NCBI RefSeq assembly: GCF_029227915.1
Contig: NC_079880.1
Coordinates: forward strand, 6,822,001 to 6,886,000
Direction of reading: 5' to 3'
Source of the DNA: Hydractinia symbiolongicarpus
Lineage: Eukaryota > Cnidaria > Hydrozoa > Anthoathecata > Hydractiniidae
DNA: 64,000 nucleotides
In this document: positions 40,977-50,769 of the stretch, one piece after another
How positions within the stretch are numbered: position 1 is the stretch's first letter
How the letters are laid out: each line of letters begins with the position of its first letter
The notes under the pieces: generated by a model
Database searches by the model: none
What the model saw: the letters and a program-made list of their open reading frames with translations, nothing else
What the model was told of the DNA's origin: nothing
Translations under genes and position numbers: made by a program

Positions 40977-42482
40977 AATGATTCTAACAACAATGAGAAC
41001 TTCACATTCCAAGAAGTTGATGAAAATACAATTTCTAAACTGTTTAATGATTTAAACACCAAAGTATCAACAGGTGAAGATACAATACCATCAAAGCTGA
41101 CAAAATTAGCAAAAAGGCACCTAGTAACGCCACTAACAGATGCTATAAATAGTAGCATAGTTTCAAACAAATTTCCAAGCAAAGCTAAGCGAGCTGCTGT
41201 AACGCCATTGGATAAGGGAGGAAAAGATAAAACTAAAATATCAAACTACAGGCCTATCAGTGTTTTAAATGTTTTTTCTAAATTTTACGAAAGGGTTATG
41301 AAAGAACAAATAACCGCTTATATGGAATCAAAATTGTCGACCTTTCTCTCCGCCTATAGGAAATGCTATAGTACCCAACAAGTACTAATTCGCTTAATAG
41401 AGGAATGGAAGAGTAAACTTGATAAGAATTATGTGGTGGGTGCGATCTTGATGGATCTTTCAAAAGCTTTTGACTGTGTACCACATGACTTACTAATTGC
41501 GAAACTAGCTGCTTATGGATTTGACAATAAGTCTCTTCAATTCATTCTATCTTATCTTACTGATAGAGAGCAAGCCACTCGAATAAATGGGATCTATAGT
41601 CTATTTCAAATTATCTTATCTGGTGTACCACAAGGTTCTATTTTGGGACCTATCATATTCAATATATTTATAAATGATTTGTTTCTTTTTATAGAAAAAT
41701 ATAAGCTACATAATTACGCTGATGATAACACAATATCCAACTTCTCAAATTCTATTCCTAATTTGATAAATACTTTAGAAAACGAAGCTAAAACTGCCCT
41801 CTCCTGGTTAAAAGAGAATAAAATGATTGCAAACCCTGAAAAGTTTCACTCGATAATTCTGACAAAGAATAAGGCAGATAATTTAGGTCTAAAATTTAAT
41901 ATAGGAAATAAAACTATTGAAAGTGAAAATAACGTGAAATTACTAGGTGTGACTATAGACAATAAATTAAATTTTGACAGACACGTTAGTGATTTGTGTC
42001 GCAAAGCATCAGCCCAACTAAATGCCTTATTTCGATTTAGAAGTTTCTTATCCTTTCAAGCAAAATATATTTTAGTTCAAAGTTTTATCTACGCAAATTT
42101 CAATTATTGTTCCCTTATATGGCAGTTTTTTTCTTCTAAATCTTTATCTAAAGTCGAAATGATACAAAAACGAGCATTAAGATTTCTGTATAATGATACG
42201 TTAAGTACATACGAAAATTTACTTAAAAATTCCAGCAAGAGTCACATGAATGTAAATCGCTTACGGTCATTGTGTATAGAAATCTCTAAAACTATAAATA
42301 ACAGCAGCCCTCTTTTTATGAAAGATATATTTTGTTTAAATGATAACGGTAGGACAGTCAGAGAACAAAATACAAATAATTTGGTAGTCTCAAGGAAAAG
42401 GCCCGCGAATTTTGGAACTAATAGCTTATCAGCCCTGGGACCAAAGATTTGGAATAACCTACCATCACATTTGAAACGATGA
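40977..42482 (+). CDS. Reverse transcriptase fragment of a LINE (5' truncated)
   Basis: RNA-templated DNA synthesis enzyme of a target-primed retrotransposon. One frame is open from the insertion boundary to a TGA at 42480, about 501 codons, with no natural start; the TTG at 41208 is an internal leucine codon. Counting from 40977, the thumb-side N-terminal block has STGEDTIPSKLTKLAKRHL, followed by SNYRPISVL (89-97), the motif A aspartate in LMDLSKAFDCVPHDLL (D160), SGVPQGSILGP (215-225), the catalytic YADD (247-250), NPEKF in the motif D region, and LLGVTID (322-328). The catalytic aspartates are intact. The usual glycine in the AYRKGYST-type block reads cysteine here (AYRKCYST). The C-terminal end is broken by a frameshift at about 42478. 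Endonuclease is missing, so the copy cannot move by itself. The reverse transcriptase identity is certain; the clade is inferred. Confidence 0.92.
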   Translation, partial: NDSNNNENFTFQEVDENTISKLFNDLNTKVSTGEDTIPSKLTKLAKRHLVTPLTDAINSSIVSNKFPSKAKRAAVTPLDKGGKDKTKISNYRPISVLNVFSKFYERVMKEQITAYMESKLSTFLSAYRKCYSTQQVLIRLIEEWKSKLDKNYVVGAILMDLSKAFDCVPHDLLIAKLAAYGFDNKSLQFILSYLTDREQATRINGIYSLFQIILSGVPQGSILGPIIFNIFINDLFLFIEKYKLHNYADDNTISNFSNSIPNLINTLENEAKTALSWLKENKMIANPEKFHSIILTKNKADNLGLKFNIGNKTIESENNVKLLGVTIDNKLNFDRHVSDLCRKASAQLNALFRFRSFLSFQAKYILVQSFIYANFNYCSLIWQFFSSKSLSKVEMIQKRALRFLYNDTLSTYENLLKNSSKSHMNVNRLRSLCIEISKTINNSSPLFMKDIFCLNDNGRTVREQNTNNLVVSRKRPANFGTNSLSALGPKIWNNLPSHLKR

Positions 42483-42567
42483 TGACAACCTTAAAGTTTT
42501 TAAAAGCATGATTAAAATGTGGGACGGATCTAAATGTAACTGTGATGAATGTAAGGTCCCTTTATAG
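42481..42567 (+). pseudogene. Frameshifted C-terminal tail of the LINE ORF
   Basis: Immediately past the premature TGA, the next frame reads 28 codons to TAG at 42565-42567 and encodes DNLKVFKSMIKMWDGSKC followed by a CNCDEC knuckle-like cluster. Aromatic/FK-rich plus CxCxxC endings are common at the C terminus of such LINE polyproteins, so this looks like the true end of the ORF, separated by a single-base-type frameshift near 42478. It supports a decayed copy. Confidence 0.75.
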
Positions 42568-42747
42568 ATCTTTGTTGTTATTATTGTTTATATATATAAA
42601 AAAATGATTTTATTTAATTGTAAACATATAAAAAATTTAGTCGATTTAGTTTAATTTTCTTAATTACTTTTTTTTTGGAAACTATTGTAAATATGTGAAT
42701 AATCGACTTTAAATAAATTGAAAAGAAAAAAAAAAAGAAGAAAAAAA
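42568..42747 (+). other. LINE 3' untranslated region and A-rich tail
   Basis: AT-rich sequence after the ORF with two short T-runs, the polyadenylation hexamer AATAAA at 42712-42717, and an impure A tract broken by G residues that ends at the satellite. The tail fixes the orientation of the insertion as plus. Confidence 0.8.
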
Positions 42748-45700
42748 AGCGATATTTTTCTGATATTACCAGGTTGCATCGCTTTTAACAATGAAGGGAT
42801 TGACTGTGAGACTTAATCGAAATAACTTTGGACTGTGACCTGATAAATGTGATAAAGGAGACAATTGGACTCCAAGAAATAACATTCTTTTTAATTTGAC
42901 AAGATTGCCGCAACTCAGCGATTACACTGGTCGCTGTGGTAGCGCTTCATTTGAAAATTAAGATAAATAAAGTCACTTTTTAGCCGTGGGACGAATCCTA
43001 GCCGTTAGCGCGCGCTGAAGAAATAGAGACAGTTTCAAATACTACTTTTCACGGACTTTCTATCGATGTCAGTCCGTTTGAGTTACAATGGTTGGGTCAC
43101 ATATTCGTACCAACATGTATTTGGCGATATTTATCTGATATTACTAGGTTGCATCGCGTTTAACAGTGAAACGATTGAATGTGGGACTTAATTGAACTAA
43201 CTTTGGGCTGTGACCTGCTAAATGTGATAAATGAGACAATTGGACTCCAAGAAATAACATTCATCTTAATTTGACATGATTGGCGGAACTCAGCGATTAC
43301 ACTGGGCGCTGTGGTAGCGCTTCATTTAAAAATTTAGACAAATAAGTCATTCTTCACCGTGGGACCAATCCTGGCCGTTATCGTGCGCTGAAGAAATAGA
43401 GACAGTTTCAAAAACTACATTTCATTGACTTTCTAACATTGTCAATCCGTTTGTGTTACAACGGTTGAGTCACATATTCGTACCAACATGTATTTCGTGA
43501 TATCTTTCCGGTATTACTAGGTTCTATCGCTTTTAACAGTGAAACGATTGACTGTGGGACTTAATTGAACTAACTTTGGACTGCGACCTTATAAATGTAG
43601 AAGTGAGACAATTGGACTCCAAGAAATAACATTCTTCTAAATTTGACATGATTGCCGCAACTCAGCGATTACACTGGGCGCTGTGGTAGCGCTTCATTTA
43701 AACATTTAGACAAATAAGTCATTCTTCACCGTGGGACCAATCCTGGCCGTTATCGCGCGCTGAAGAAATAGCGACAGTTTCAAAAACTGCATTACATTGA
43801 CTTTCTAACGGTGTCAGTCCGTTTGAGTTACAATGGTTGGGTCACATATTCGTACCAACATTTATTTAGCGATATTTTTCTGATATTACTTGATTGCTTC
43901 GTTTTACCAATGTAACGATTGACTGTGGGACTTAATTGAACTAACTTTGGACTGCGACCGGATAAATGTGATAAATGAGACAATTGGACTCCAAGAAATA
44001 CCATTCTTCTTAATTTTACGTGATTGCCGGAACTCAGCGATTACGCTGGGCGCTGTGGTAGCGCTTCATTTAAAAATTTAGATAAATAAGTCATTTTTAC
44101 TGTGGGACCAATCCTAGCCGTTATGGCGCGCTGAAGAAATAGGGACAGTTTCAAAAAGTACATTTCATTGATTTTCTAACGGTGTCAGTCCGTTTGAGCT
44201 AAAACGATTGGGTCACATATTCGTACCAACATGTATTTAGCGATATTTTTATGATATTACTAGATTGCATCGCTTTTAACAATGAAGCGATTGACTGTGC
44301 GACTTAATTGAACTAACTTTGGATTGTGACCTGATAAATGTGATAAATGAGACAATTGGACCCCAAGAAATAACGTTCGTCTTAATTTAACGTGATTGCT
44401 GGAACTCAGCGATTACACTGGGGGCTGTGGTAGCGCGTCATTTAAAAATTTAGATAAATAAATCATTCTTTACCGTGGGACCAATCCTAGCCGTTATCGC
44501 GCGCTGAAGAAATAGCGAAAGTTTCAAAAACTACATTTCATTGACTTTCTAACGGTGTCAGTCCGTTTGAGCTAAAACGATTGGGTCACATATTCGTACC
44601 AACATGTATTTAGCGATATTTTTATGATATTACTAGGTTGCATCGCTTTTAACAATGAAACGATTGACTGTAGGACTTAATTGAACTAACTTTGGACTGT
44701 GACCTGATAAATGTGATAAAGGAGACAATTGGACTTCAAGAAATAACATTCTTCATAATTTGACGTGATTACCGGTACTCAGCGATTACACTGAGCGCTG
44801 TGGTAGCACCTCCTTTAAAAATTTAGATTAATAAGTCATTTATTAATGTAGGACCAGTCCTAGCCGTTATCACGCGCTGAAGAATTAGTGACAGTTTCAA
44901 AAAGTACATTTTATTGACTTTCTAACGGTGTCAGTCCGTTTGAGTTAAAACGATTGGGTCACATATTCGTACCAACATGTATTTAGCAATATTTTCTGAT
45001 ATCACTAGGTTGCATCCCCTTTAACAATGAAACGGTTGTCTGTGGGACTTAATTGAACTAACTTTGGACTTTGACCTGATAAATGTGAGAAATGAGACAA
45101 TTGGACTCCAAGAAATAACATTGTTCTTAATTTGTAGTGATTGCCGGAACTCAGCGATTACACTGGGCGATGTGGTAGCGCTTCATTTGAAAATTTAGAT
45201 AAATATGTCATTTTTACTGTGGGACCAATCGTAGCCGTTATCGCGCGCTGAAGAAATAGCGATAGTTTCAAAAACTACATTTCATTGATTTTCTAACGGT
45301 ATCAATCCGCTTCAGTTACAACGGTTGCGTCACATATTCGTACCAACATGTATTTAGCGATATTTTTCTGACTTTACTAGGTTGCATCGCTTTTAAGAAT
45401 GAAACTATTGACTGTGGGACTTAATTGAACTAACTTTGGAATGTGACCTGATAAATGTGATAAAGGAGACAATTGGACTTCAAGAAATAACGTTCTTCTT
45501 AATTTGACGTGATTACCGGTACTCAGCGATTACAATGAGCGCTGTGGTAGCACCTCCTTTAAAAATTTAGATTATTAAGTCAATTATTACTGTAGGACCA
45601 GTCCTAGCCGTTATCGCGCGCTGAAGAATTAGTGACAGTTTCAAAAATTAAACTTCATTGACTTTCTAACGGAGTCACTTCGTTTGAGTTATAACGGTTG

Positions 45701-46884
45701 GGTCACATATTCGTACCAACATGTATTTAGCGATATTTTTCTGATATTACTAGGTTGCATCGCTTTTAACAATGAAACGATTGACTGTGGGACTTAATTG
45801 AACTAACTTTGGACTGTGACCTGATAAATGTGATAAAGGAGACAATTGGACTTCAAGAAATAACGTTCTTCTCAATTTGACGTGATTACCGGTACTCAGC
45901 GATTACAATGAGCGATGTGGTAGCACCTCCTTTAAAAATTTAGATTAATAAGTCATTTATTACTGTAGGACCAGTCCTAGCCGTTATCACGCGCTGAAGA
46001 ATTAGTGACAGTTTCAAAAAGTACATTTCATTGACTTTCTAACGGTGTCAGTCCGTTTGAGTTAAAACGATTGGGTCACATATTCGTACCAACATGTATT
46101 TAGCAATATTTTCTGATATCACTAGGTTGCTTTGCCTTCAGCAATGAAACGGTTGTCTGTGGGACTTAATTGAACAAACTTTGGACTGTGACCTGATAAA
46201 TGTGATAAATGAGACAATTGGATTCCAAGAAATAACATTCTTCTTAATTAGACTTGTTTGCCTGAACTCAGCGATTACACTGGGCGATGTAGTAGCGCTT
46301 CATTTAAAAATTTAGATAAATATGTCATTTTTACTGTGGGACCAATCCTAGCCGTTATCACGCGCTGAAGAAATAGCGCCAGTTTCAAAAACTACATTTC
46401 ATTGATTTTCTAACGGTATCAATCCGCTTAAGTTACAACGGTTGCGTCACATATTCGTACCAACATTTATTTAGCGATATTTTTCTGACTTTACTAGATT
46501 GCATGGCTTTTAAGAATGAAACTATTGACTGTGGGACTTAATTGAACTAACTTTGGAATGTGACCTGATAAATGTGATAAAGGAGACAATTCGACTCCAA
46601 GAAATAACATTCTTCTTAATTTGACATGATTGCCGGAACTTAGCGATTACACTGGGCGCTGGGGTAGCGCTTTATTCAAAAATGTAGACAAATAAGTCAT
46701 TTTGTGCTGTGGGACCAATCGTAGCCGTTAGGACACGCTGAAGAAATAGAGACAGACTTAAAAACTACATTTCATTGACTTTCTAACGGTGTCAGTCCGT
46801 TTGAGTTACAACGGTTGGGTCACATATTCGTACCAACATGTATTTAGCGATATTTTTCTCATATTACTAGCTTGCATCGCTTTT
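42748..46884 (+). repeat. 372-373 bp satellite array, segment 5
   Basis: About eleven monomers. The first ones resemble those at 33.3-33.6 kb (GAAAATTAAGATAAATAAAG with TAGCCGTGGGACG). Later ones form a subtype with GGACCAGTCCTAGCC, GATTACCGGTACTCAGCG and TAGCACCTCCTTT. GACCAATCC-type landmarks at 44106, 44479, 44852 and 45223 give spacings of 371-373 bp. The last monomer breaks off at TGCATCGCTTTT. No genes seen. Confidence 0.95.
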
Positions 46885-46935
46885 TGCGGAGAGAAGCGGA
46901 GGGTGCGTCAGCGCCCGGAGCGTAGCGGAGCCCAT
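46885..46935. other. GC-rich left end of the island
   Basis: Three AGCGGAG/GCGGAG repeats surround an imperfect hairpin GGGTGC-GTCA-GCGCCC near 46899-46914. The abrupt GC-rich start followed by AT-rich DNA looks like a structured element terminus, but it matches no end I can name. Confidence 0.5.
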
Positions 46936-47425
46936 TTCCTCATTAAATAAGTCAAATATAAAAGAAAAAGGAAGTACGGTGGAGAGTATATAGGATTTCT
47001 ATACGATTTCCGCGCCTCGTCCCCCTATACATCAAAAATATCCAAAATTCGGCCGTTTTTGAGTCAGTTTCCCAGCGATTTAATATGGTCATTCTTAATT
47101 ACATTTTTTAGTAAGCGAGACAATATGTTTTTAGCACGGCGATGGAGTTTCTGTTGTTTTTTAACCAAGCGGAAATAGTGCTGTTTCCAGTTGAGATTAA
47201 GTTTGCCTACAATTTTTAGCCACGTGATACACATATTAATTTCACTAATATCACATGACTTTTTTCTCGGACACATAGCGCCTCAAACTCAAACTTTCGT
47301 TTATCTAAGCTATAGACAGGGGAAGGGCTTGTTCAAAAAAACGAAGAAAGGGTATGTTTTACCTCGTTAGTATATCACTATTTTTTGCATGTTGTGAACC
47401 CATTCTTATTCTCACTCACACCTAA

Positions 47426-47736
47426 AGCTAGCTAGCTTAAAACTGCCGATTTAAATAGAATAATAATAGAAATTAGATAGCATTTAGCTAGCTAGCTACA
47501 TTGTTAGAGTTAGCTGCTAGCATAAAAACAAACAAACAATGCAATATAGCTAGCATCAAACTAGCTACAAGGCTAGCATAAAATTAACTACTTAGCTGGG
47601 ATAAAACAACCCATGTAGCTAGCAATAAATTGCTATTTTTTTGTGGTATAAAATCAGCAACATAGCTAGCATAACAGAAAAATTCTTTTGGGCAGATTTT
47701 CTAACTATCCTCTAACTAGCTAGCTAGCTAGCTATT
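47426..47736. repeat. GCTAGC-rich degenerate minisatellite
   Basis: Over 310 bp the palindromic hexamer GCTAGC and longer CTAG runs recur many times, for example AGCTAGCTAGCTT at 47426 and a five-unit CTAG run near 47716-47735. They often sit in a context of about 25-40 bp like CTAGCATAAAAT...AACTA. Between the runs the sequence is AT-rich. No open frame of interest. Confidence 0.8.
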
Positions 47737-48159
47737 ATACATATATACTACGCAGTAGGTGAGATAATTCTACTCTGTAGGAATGTCCCATCATACAGCT
47801 TGTACTAGCTACAATCGTCACAAAATGTGTTGTCTCTGGCAATTTTATACCAAAAACTAGGAACAATAAAGTTTAGCAAAGTCAGCAAAAGAACATAGCC
47901 AGCTAGATATTTTTCAGATAGTACGTTCTGTTCTCACTCGTGATCAATGTTTATATACATGTATGTCACGTGTAATTGTTTACATTGCTTAGCCACAAAA
48001 GAGCAGTTCTTAACATTAAGGGGGAATAGAGAGCCATATTTTCATGCACGATTGTAGCTAGCTATATATATTGTACACACGTCAGGAAATAAACTTTTTT
48101 AACCCTGCCGCTGAGCATACATCAGTGCGGCTTAAGTTGCAGAAGCGAAAATTATTTCA

Positions 48160-48208
48160 ATATATATATATAGATAGATAGATAGATAGATGTAGATGTA
48201 GATAGATA
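48160..48208 (+). repeat. Compound TA / GATA microsatellite
   Basis: A (TA)n run (48160-48171) passes into (GATA)n up to about 48190 and then TGTAGA/GATAGATA variants. Confidence 0.9.
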
Positions 48209-48447
48209 TCTCGTTCAATCGTCAACATGTATTGAAAATCTCCAAGTGTATATATTCATTATTTTTTACCTAATTTCACGATATGTATACAAATAATGTC
48301 CCAATAATTTCTGTTTTTGTAACTTGACCCGATCCTTACACATGTGGCTCTAATGATGTTTTTGTTCAGTCTGGAATAAGAGATTTTTATCCTACTGTCA
48401 TGAAAACTTGTTTGCAAACAAAACATATACTGCTATTTGATTTTTAG

Positions 48448-48890
48448 CTGCACAGGCTAACAACAGGCTGTTTCCGCTGTGTTTTTTTAAACCGAAGTTG
48501 CAGTAAAGGTTTTTTTAAAAATGTATTACGGCTGTCCGATTTTATGATTAATTTTTGATCTAGCACAAACTTTTCCCATAAAATATTGCAGGACTCTTTA
48601 GGAGCATAAAAACGATTCTTTAGGAGCATAAAAACAGGTTTTGAGCAGTGTTTTTATTTTTAAATGTTACAAAAACTTTTCCGCAAAATAAAAGTGCTGC
48701 ATGATTGTTTTAGCTGTGTAGGATAACAACAGGGTGTTTACTGTCTGTTTATTTGAACCAAAGTTTTTCGGATGTGCGCCACAGTATATTTGTACTAATC
48801 ACTCAGCCTAGTGTTAACGACAAGCTATTACCTGTGTTTCTATTTAACAGAAGTTGTGCTAAAGTTTTTTTGAAAGGGTTTGTTTACCTA
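48448..48890 (+). repeat. Degenerate repeated segment, about three copies
   Basis: Related strings occur at about 48448 (GGCTAACAACAGGCTG ... AAACCGAAGTTGCAGTAAAG), 48718 (GGATAACAACAGGGTG ... TTGAACCAAAGTTTTTC) and 48805 (CTAGTGTTAACGACAAGC ... AACAGAAGTTGTGCTAAAG). Spacing is irregular. Within it a 22 bp unit starting CTTTAGGAGCATAAAAACG is tandemly duplicated at 48596-48638. The coarse repeat was judged by eye and is tentative; the 22 bp duplication is clear. Confidence 0.5.
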
Positions 48891-49246
48891 TACTAATGGC
48901 GCACCACAGATTAAAGTACATATATATTTTAAGTTTTACTGGGAACATTTTATGAAAAGTTTTCGCTATGACATGGCACAATATGTAAATTGTGTTTCTA
49001 TTCAAGCTAAAGTTGAAGGAAATATATATTTTGTGAATCTGAAAAATATAATTACACACCCGACACACCTTAAATGTTGTGTGTTTCACTTGATTTATGA
49101 TTGTGTGGTACAGTTTAAAATTTGTATTAATTGTTCCATCAAGCGTTTAACGCCAGGTAACACAGTTACTTGTGGCTTAACCAGCGTAAATTCCCAAGTG
49201 TATATAATACTCACCTGTAAAGTTTTGTATATATATTTATGTTTAT

Positions 49247-49315
49247 GCCCTGCTGGTCTAATGGCTATGACACTCATGCAAATGAGAGATCCAGGTTCAA
49301 ATCCTGGACAGGGCT
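49247..49315 (+). tRNA. tRNA-like sequence, probable pseudogene or SINE head
   Basis: A 69 nt cloverleaf-like segment. The acceptor halves GCCCTG/CAGGGC pair over six positions, with a C-A mismatch at the seventh. The D-arm region contains a good internal box A (TGGTCTAATGG). The T arm is perfect (CCAGG-TTCAAAT-CCTGG) and contains box B GGTTCAAATCC. The anticodon arm is abnormal: CTCAT-GCAA-ATGAG, or ACTCA/TGAGA with a six-base loop TGCAAA, three bases shorter than standard in total. If the second fold is used, the anticodon resembles GCA (Cys). No T-run terminator follows closely. The RNA polymerase III boxes survive, but the arm is not that of a functional tRNA. Confidence 0.55.
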
Positions 49316-49603
49316 AGGAAAAACATAATTATCTTGCACCTACAACAACCAGGTTTTCATATAATAGGTAATCTTTAAGTAAGACTTCTCTGATTATTTC
49401 TATATCTTGACTTTTTAATGTTGTTGTCATTGGAACCAAGTTAATCTCAGATTTATCAAAAAATGATATGTCGTTATGACCGATTGTTTAAATACTTGTA
49501 ATGGCTATGATTCACTGTATATTGACCTGAGATAAATTTGATAATATTGAGTATACGCAATCTTTGAGTTGTAAGGTGGAGATTTTCTATTAAAGTCATG
49601 CAC

Positions 49604-49807
49604 CCCTGCCTTGCCGTTCCATTGCCTTGCCAGCACTGACCGTGCCTTTCTTTGCCTACCCTTCCTATGCCTTTTCTGGTGCCTGCCTACTATGTCCTTG
49701 CCTGTGGCTCCCATGCCTTGCCTACCCCTGCCTTCCTGATTCCTCTTCCTATTTCCTTGCCTGCCTTTGCCCTTTCCTTGCCGTGCTTAATGCCTTTGCC
49801 TTGGCAA
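49604..49807 (+). repeat. TGCCT/CCTTGCC-rich low-complexity tract
   Basis: About 200 bp of degenerate pyrimidine-rich pentamer-like repeats (TGCCT, CCTTGCC, TGCCTACC). The plus-strand open frame through it reads as a low-complexity Cys/Leu/Pro/Ala product and is a by-product of the repeat. Confidence 0.85.
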
Positions 49808-50769
49808 CCTCTCTGCAACACTTTTTAAATTGATAACAATGAAACGATTGACTGTGGGACTTAATTGAACTAACTTTGGACTGTGACCTGATAAATGTGA
49901 TAAAGGAGACAATTGGACTTCAAGAAATAACATTCTTCTTAATTTGACGTGATTACCGGTACTCAGCGATTACATGGGGCGCTGTGGTAGCACTTCATTT
50001 AAAAATTTGGATTAATAAGTCATTTTTTACTGTGGGACCAATCCTAGCCGTTATCACGCGCTGAAGAATTAGTGACTGTTTCAAAAAGTACATTTCATTG
50101 ACTTTCTAACGGTGTCAGTCCGTTTGAGTTAAAACGATTGGGTCACATATTCGTACCAACATGTATTTAGCGATATTTTTCTGATATTACTAGGTTGAAT
50201 CGCTTTTAACAGTGAAACGATTAACTGTGGCACATAATTGAACTGATTTTGGACTGTGACCTTATAAATGTTATATGTGAGACAATTGGACAACAAGAAA
50301 TAACATTCTTTTTAAATTGAGATGATCGCCAGAACTCAGCGATTACACTGGGCGCTGTGGTAGCGCTTCATTTAAAAATTTAGATAAATAAGTCATTTTT
50401 ACTTTACTTTGCGACAGTTTCAAAAACTACATTTCATTGATTTTCTAACGGTGTCAGTCCGTTTGAGTTACAACGGTTGAGTCACATATTCGTACCAACA
50501 TGTATTTAGCGATATTTTTCTGATATTACCAGGTTGCATCGCTTTTAACAATGAAGCGATTGACTGTGAGACTTAATCGAACTAACTTTGAACTGTGACC
50601 TGATAAATGAGACAATTGGACTCAAAGAAATAACATTCTTCTTAATTTGACGTAATTGCCGGAACTCAGCGATTACACTAAGCCCTGTGGTAGCGCTTCA
50701 CATAAAAATTTAGATACATAAGTCAAATTTTACTGTGGGACCAATCCTAGCCGTTATCGCGCGTTGAAG

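Larger units (their letters stand above)
40977..42747 (+). mobile_element. 5'-truncated non-LTR retrotransposon (LINE) with A-rich tail
   Basis: A 1.77 kb insertion splits the conserved satellite string TTTAGC/GATATTTTTC. It encodes a reverse transcriptase from the finger region on, followed by a ~180 bp 3' untranslated region with AATAAA at 42712 and an A-rich end (42721-42748). No endonuclease domain or first ORF is present, so the copy is 5'-truncated, as is usual for LINE insertions. The only candidate target duplication is AGC (40974-40976 and 42748-42750), unusually short. The motifs suit the broad Jockey/CR1-like group; the clade cannot be fixed by eye. Confidence 0.93.
46885..49834. 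other. 2.95 kb non-satellite island inserted in the array
   Basis: The satellite string CGCTTTT/AACAATG, intact in paralogous monomers at about 51650 and 55122, is split here with no satellite bases lost. The left 50 bp are GC-rich with repeated AGCGGAG, and the remainder is AT-rich. A 10 bp inverted near-match sits at the ends: TTGCGGAGAG (46884-46893) and the reverse complement of CTCTCTGCAA (49809-49818). CTTTTT lies next to each. No transposase, RT or other protein was recognised. The island holds minisatellites, microsatellites and a tRNA-like sequence. It may be an unclassified non-autonomous mobile element or a captured genomic fragment. Confidence 0.8.

Noticed and set aside
40934-41182. 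82-codon minus-strand frame, and another at 41296-41484, opposite the reverse transcriptase
   Set aside because: Shadows of the plus-strand reverse transcriptase frame.
47064-47276. 70-codon lysine-rich minus-strand open frame
   Set aside because: It has an ATG and an even basic composition, but no domain I recognise and no supporting context. It could be a remnant of an element protein; too weak to annotate.
48880-49317. 145-codon plus-strand open frame in the island
   Set aside because: It begins with TTG, shows no recognisable domain, and runs through the tRNA-like sequence at its end. AT-rich low-constraint sequence explains it.
49627-49833. 68-codon plus-strand frame and a 69-codon minus-strand frame over the TGCCT-rich tract
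   Set aside because: Translation of a low-complexity repeat.
46885-49834. Canonical Helitron
   Set aside because: The ends do not read TC...CTRR in either orientation and the target is not an A/T dinucleotide; only a looser Helentron-like possibility remains.
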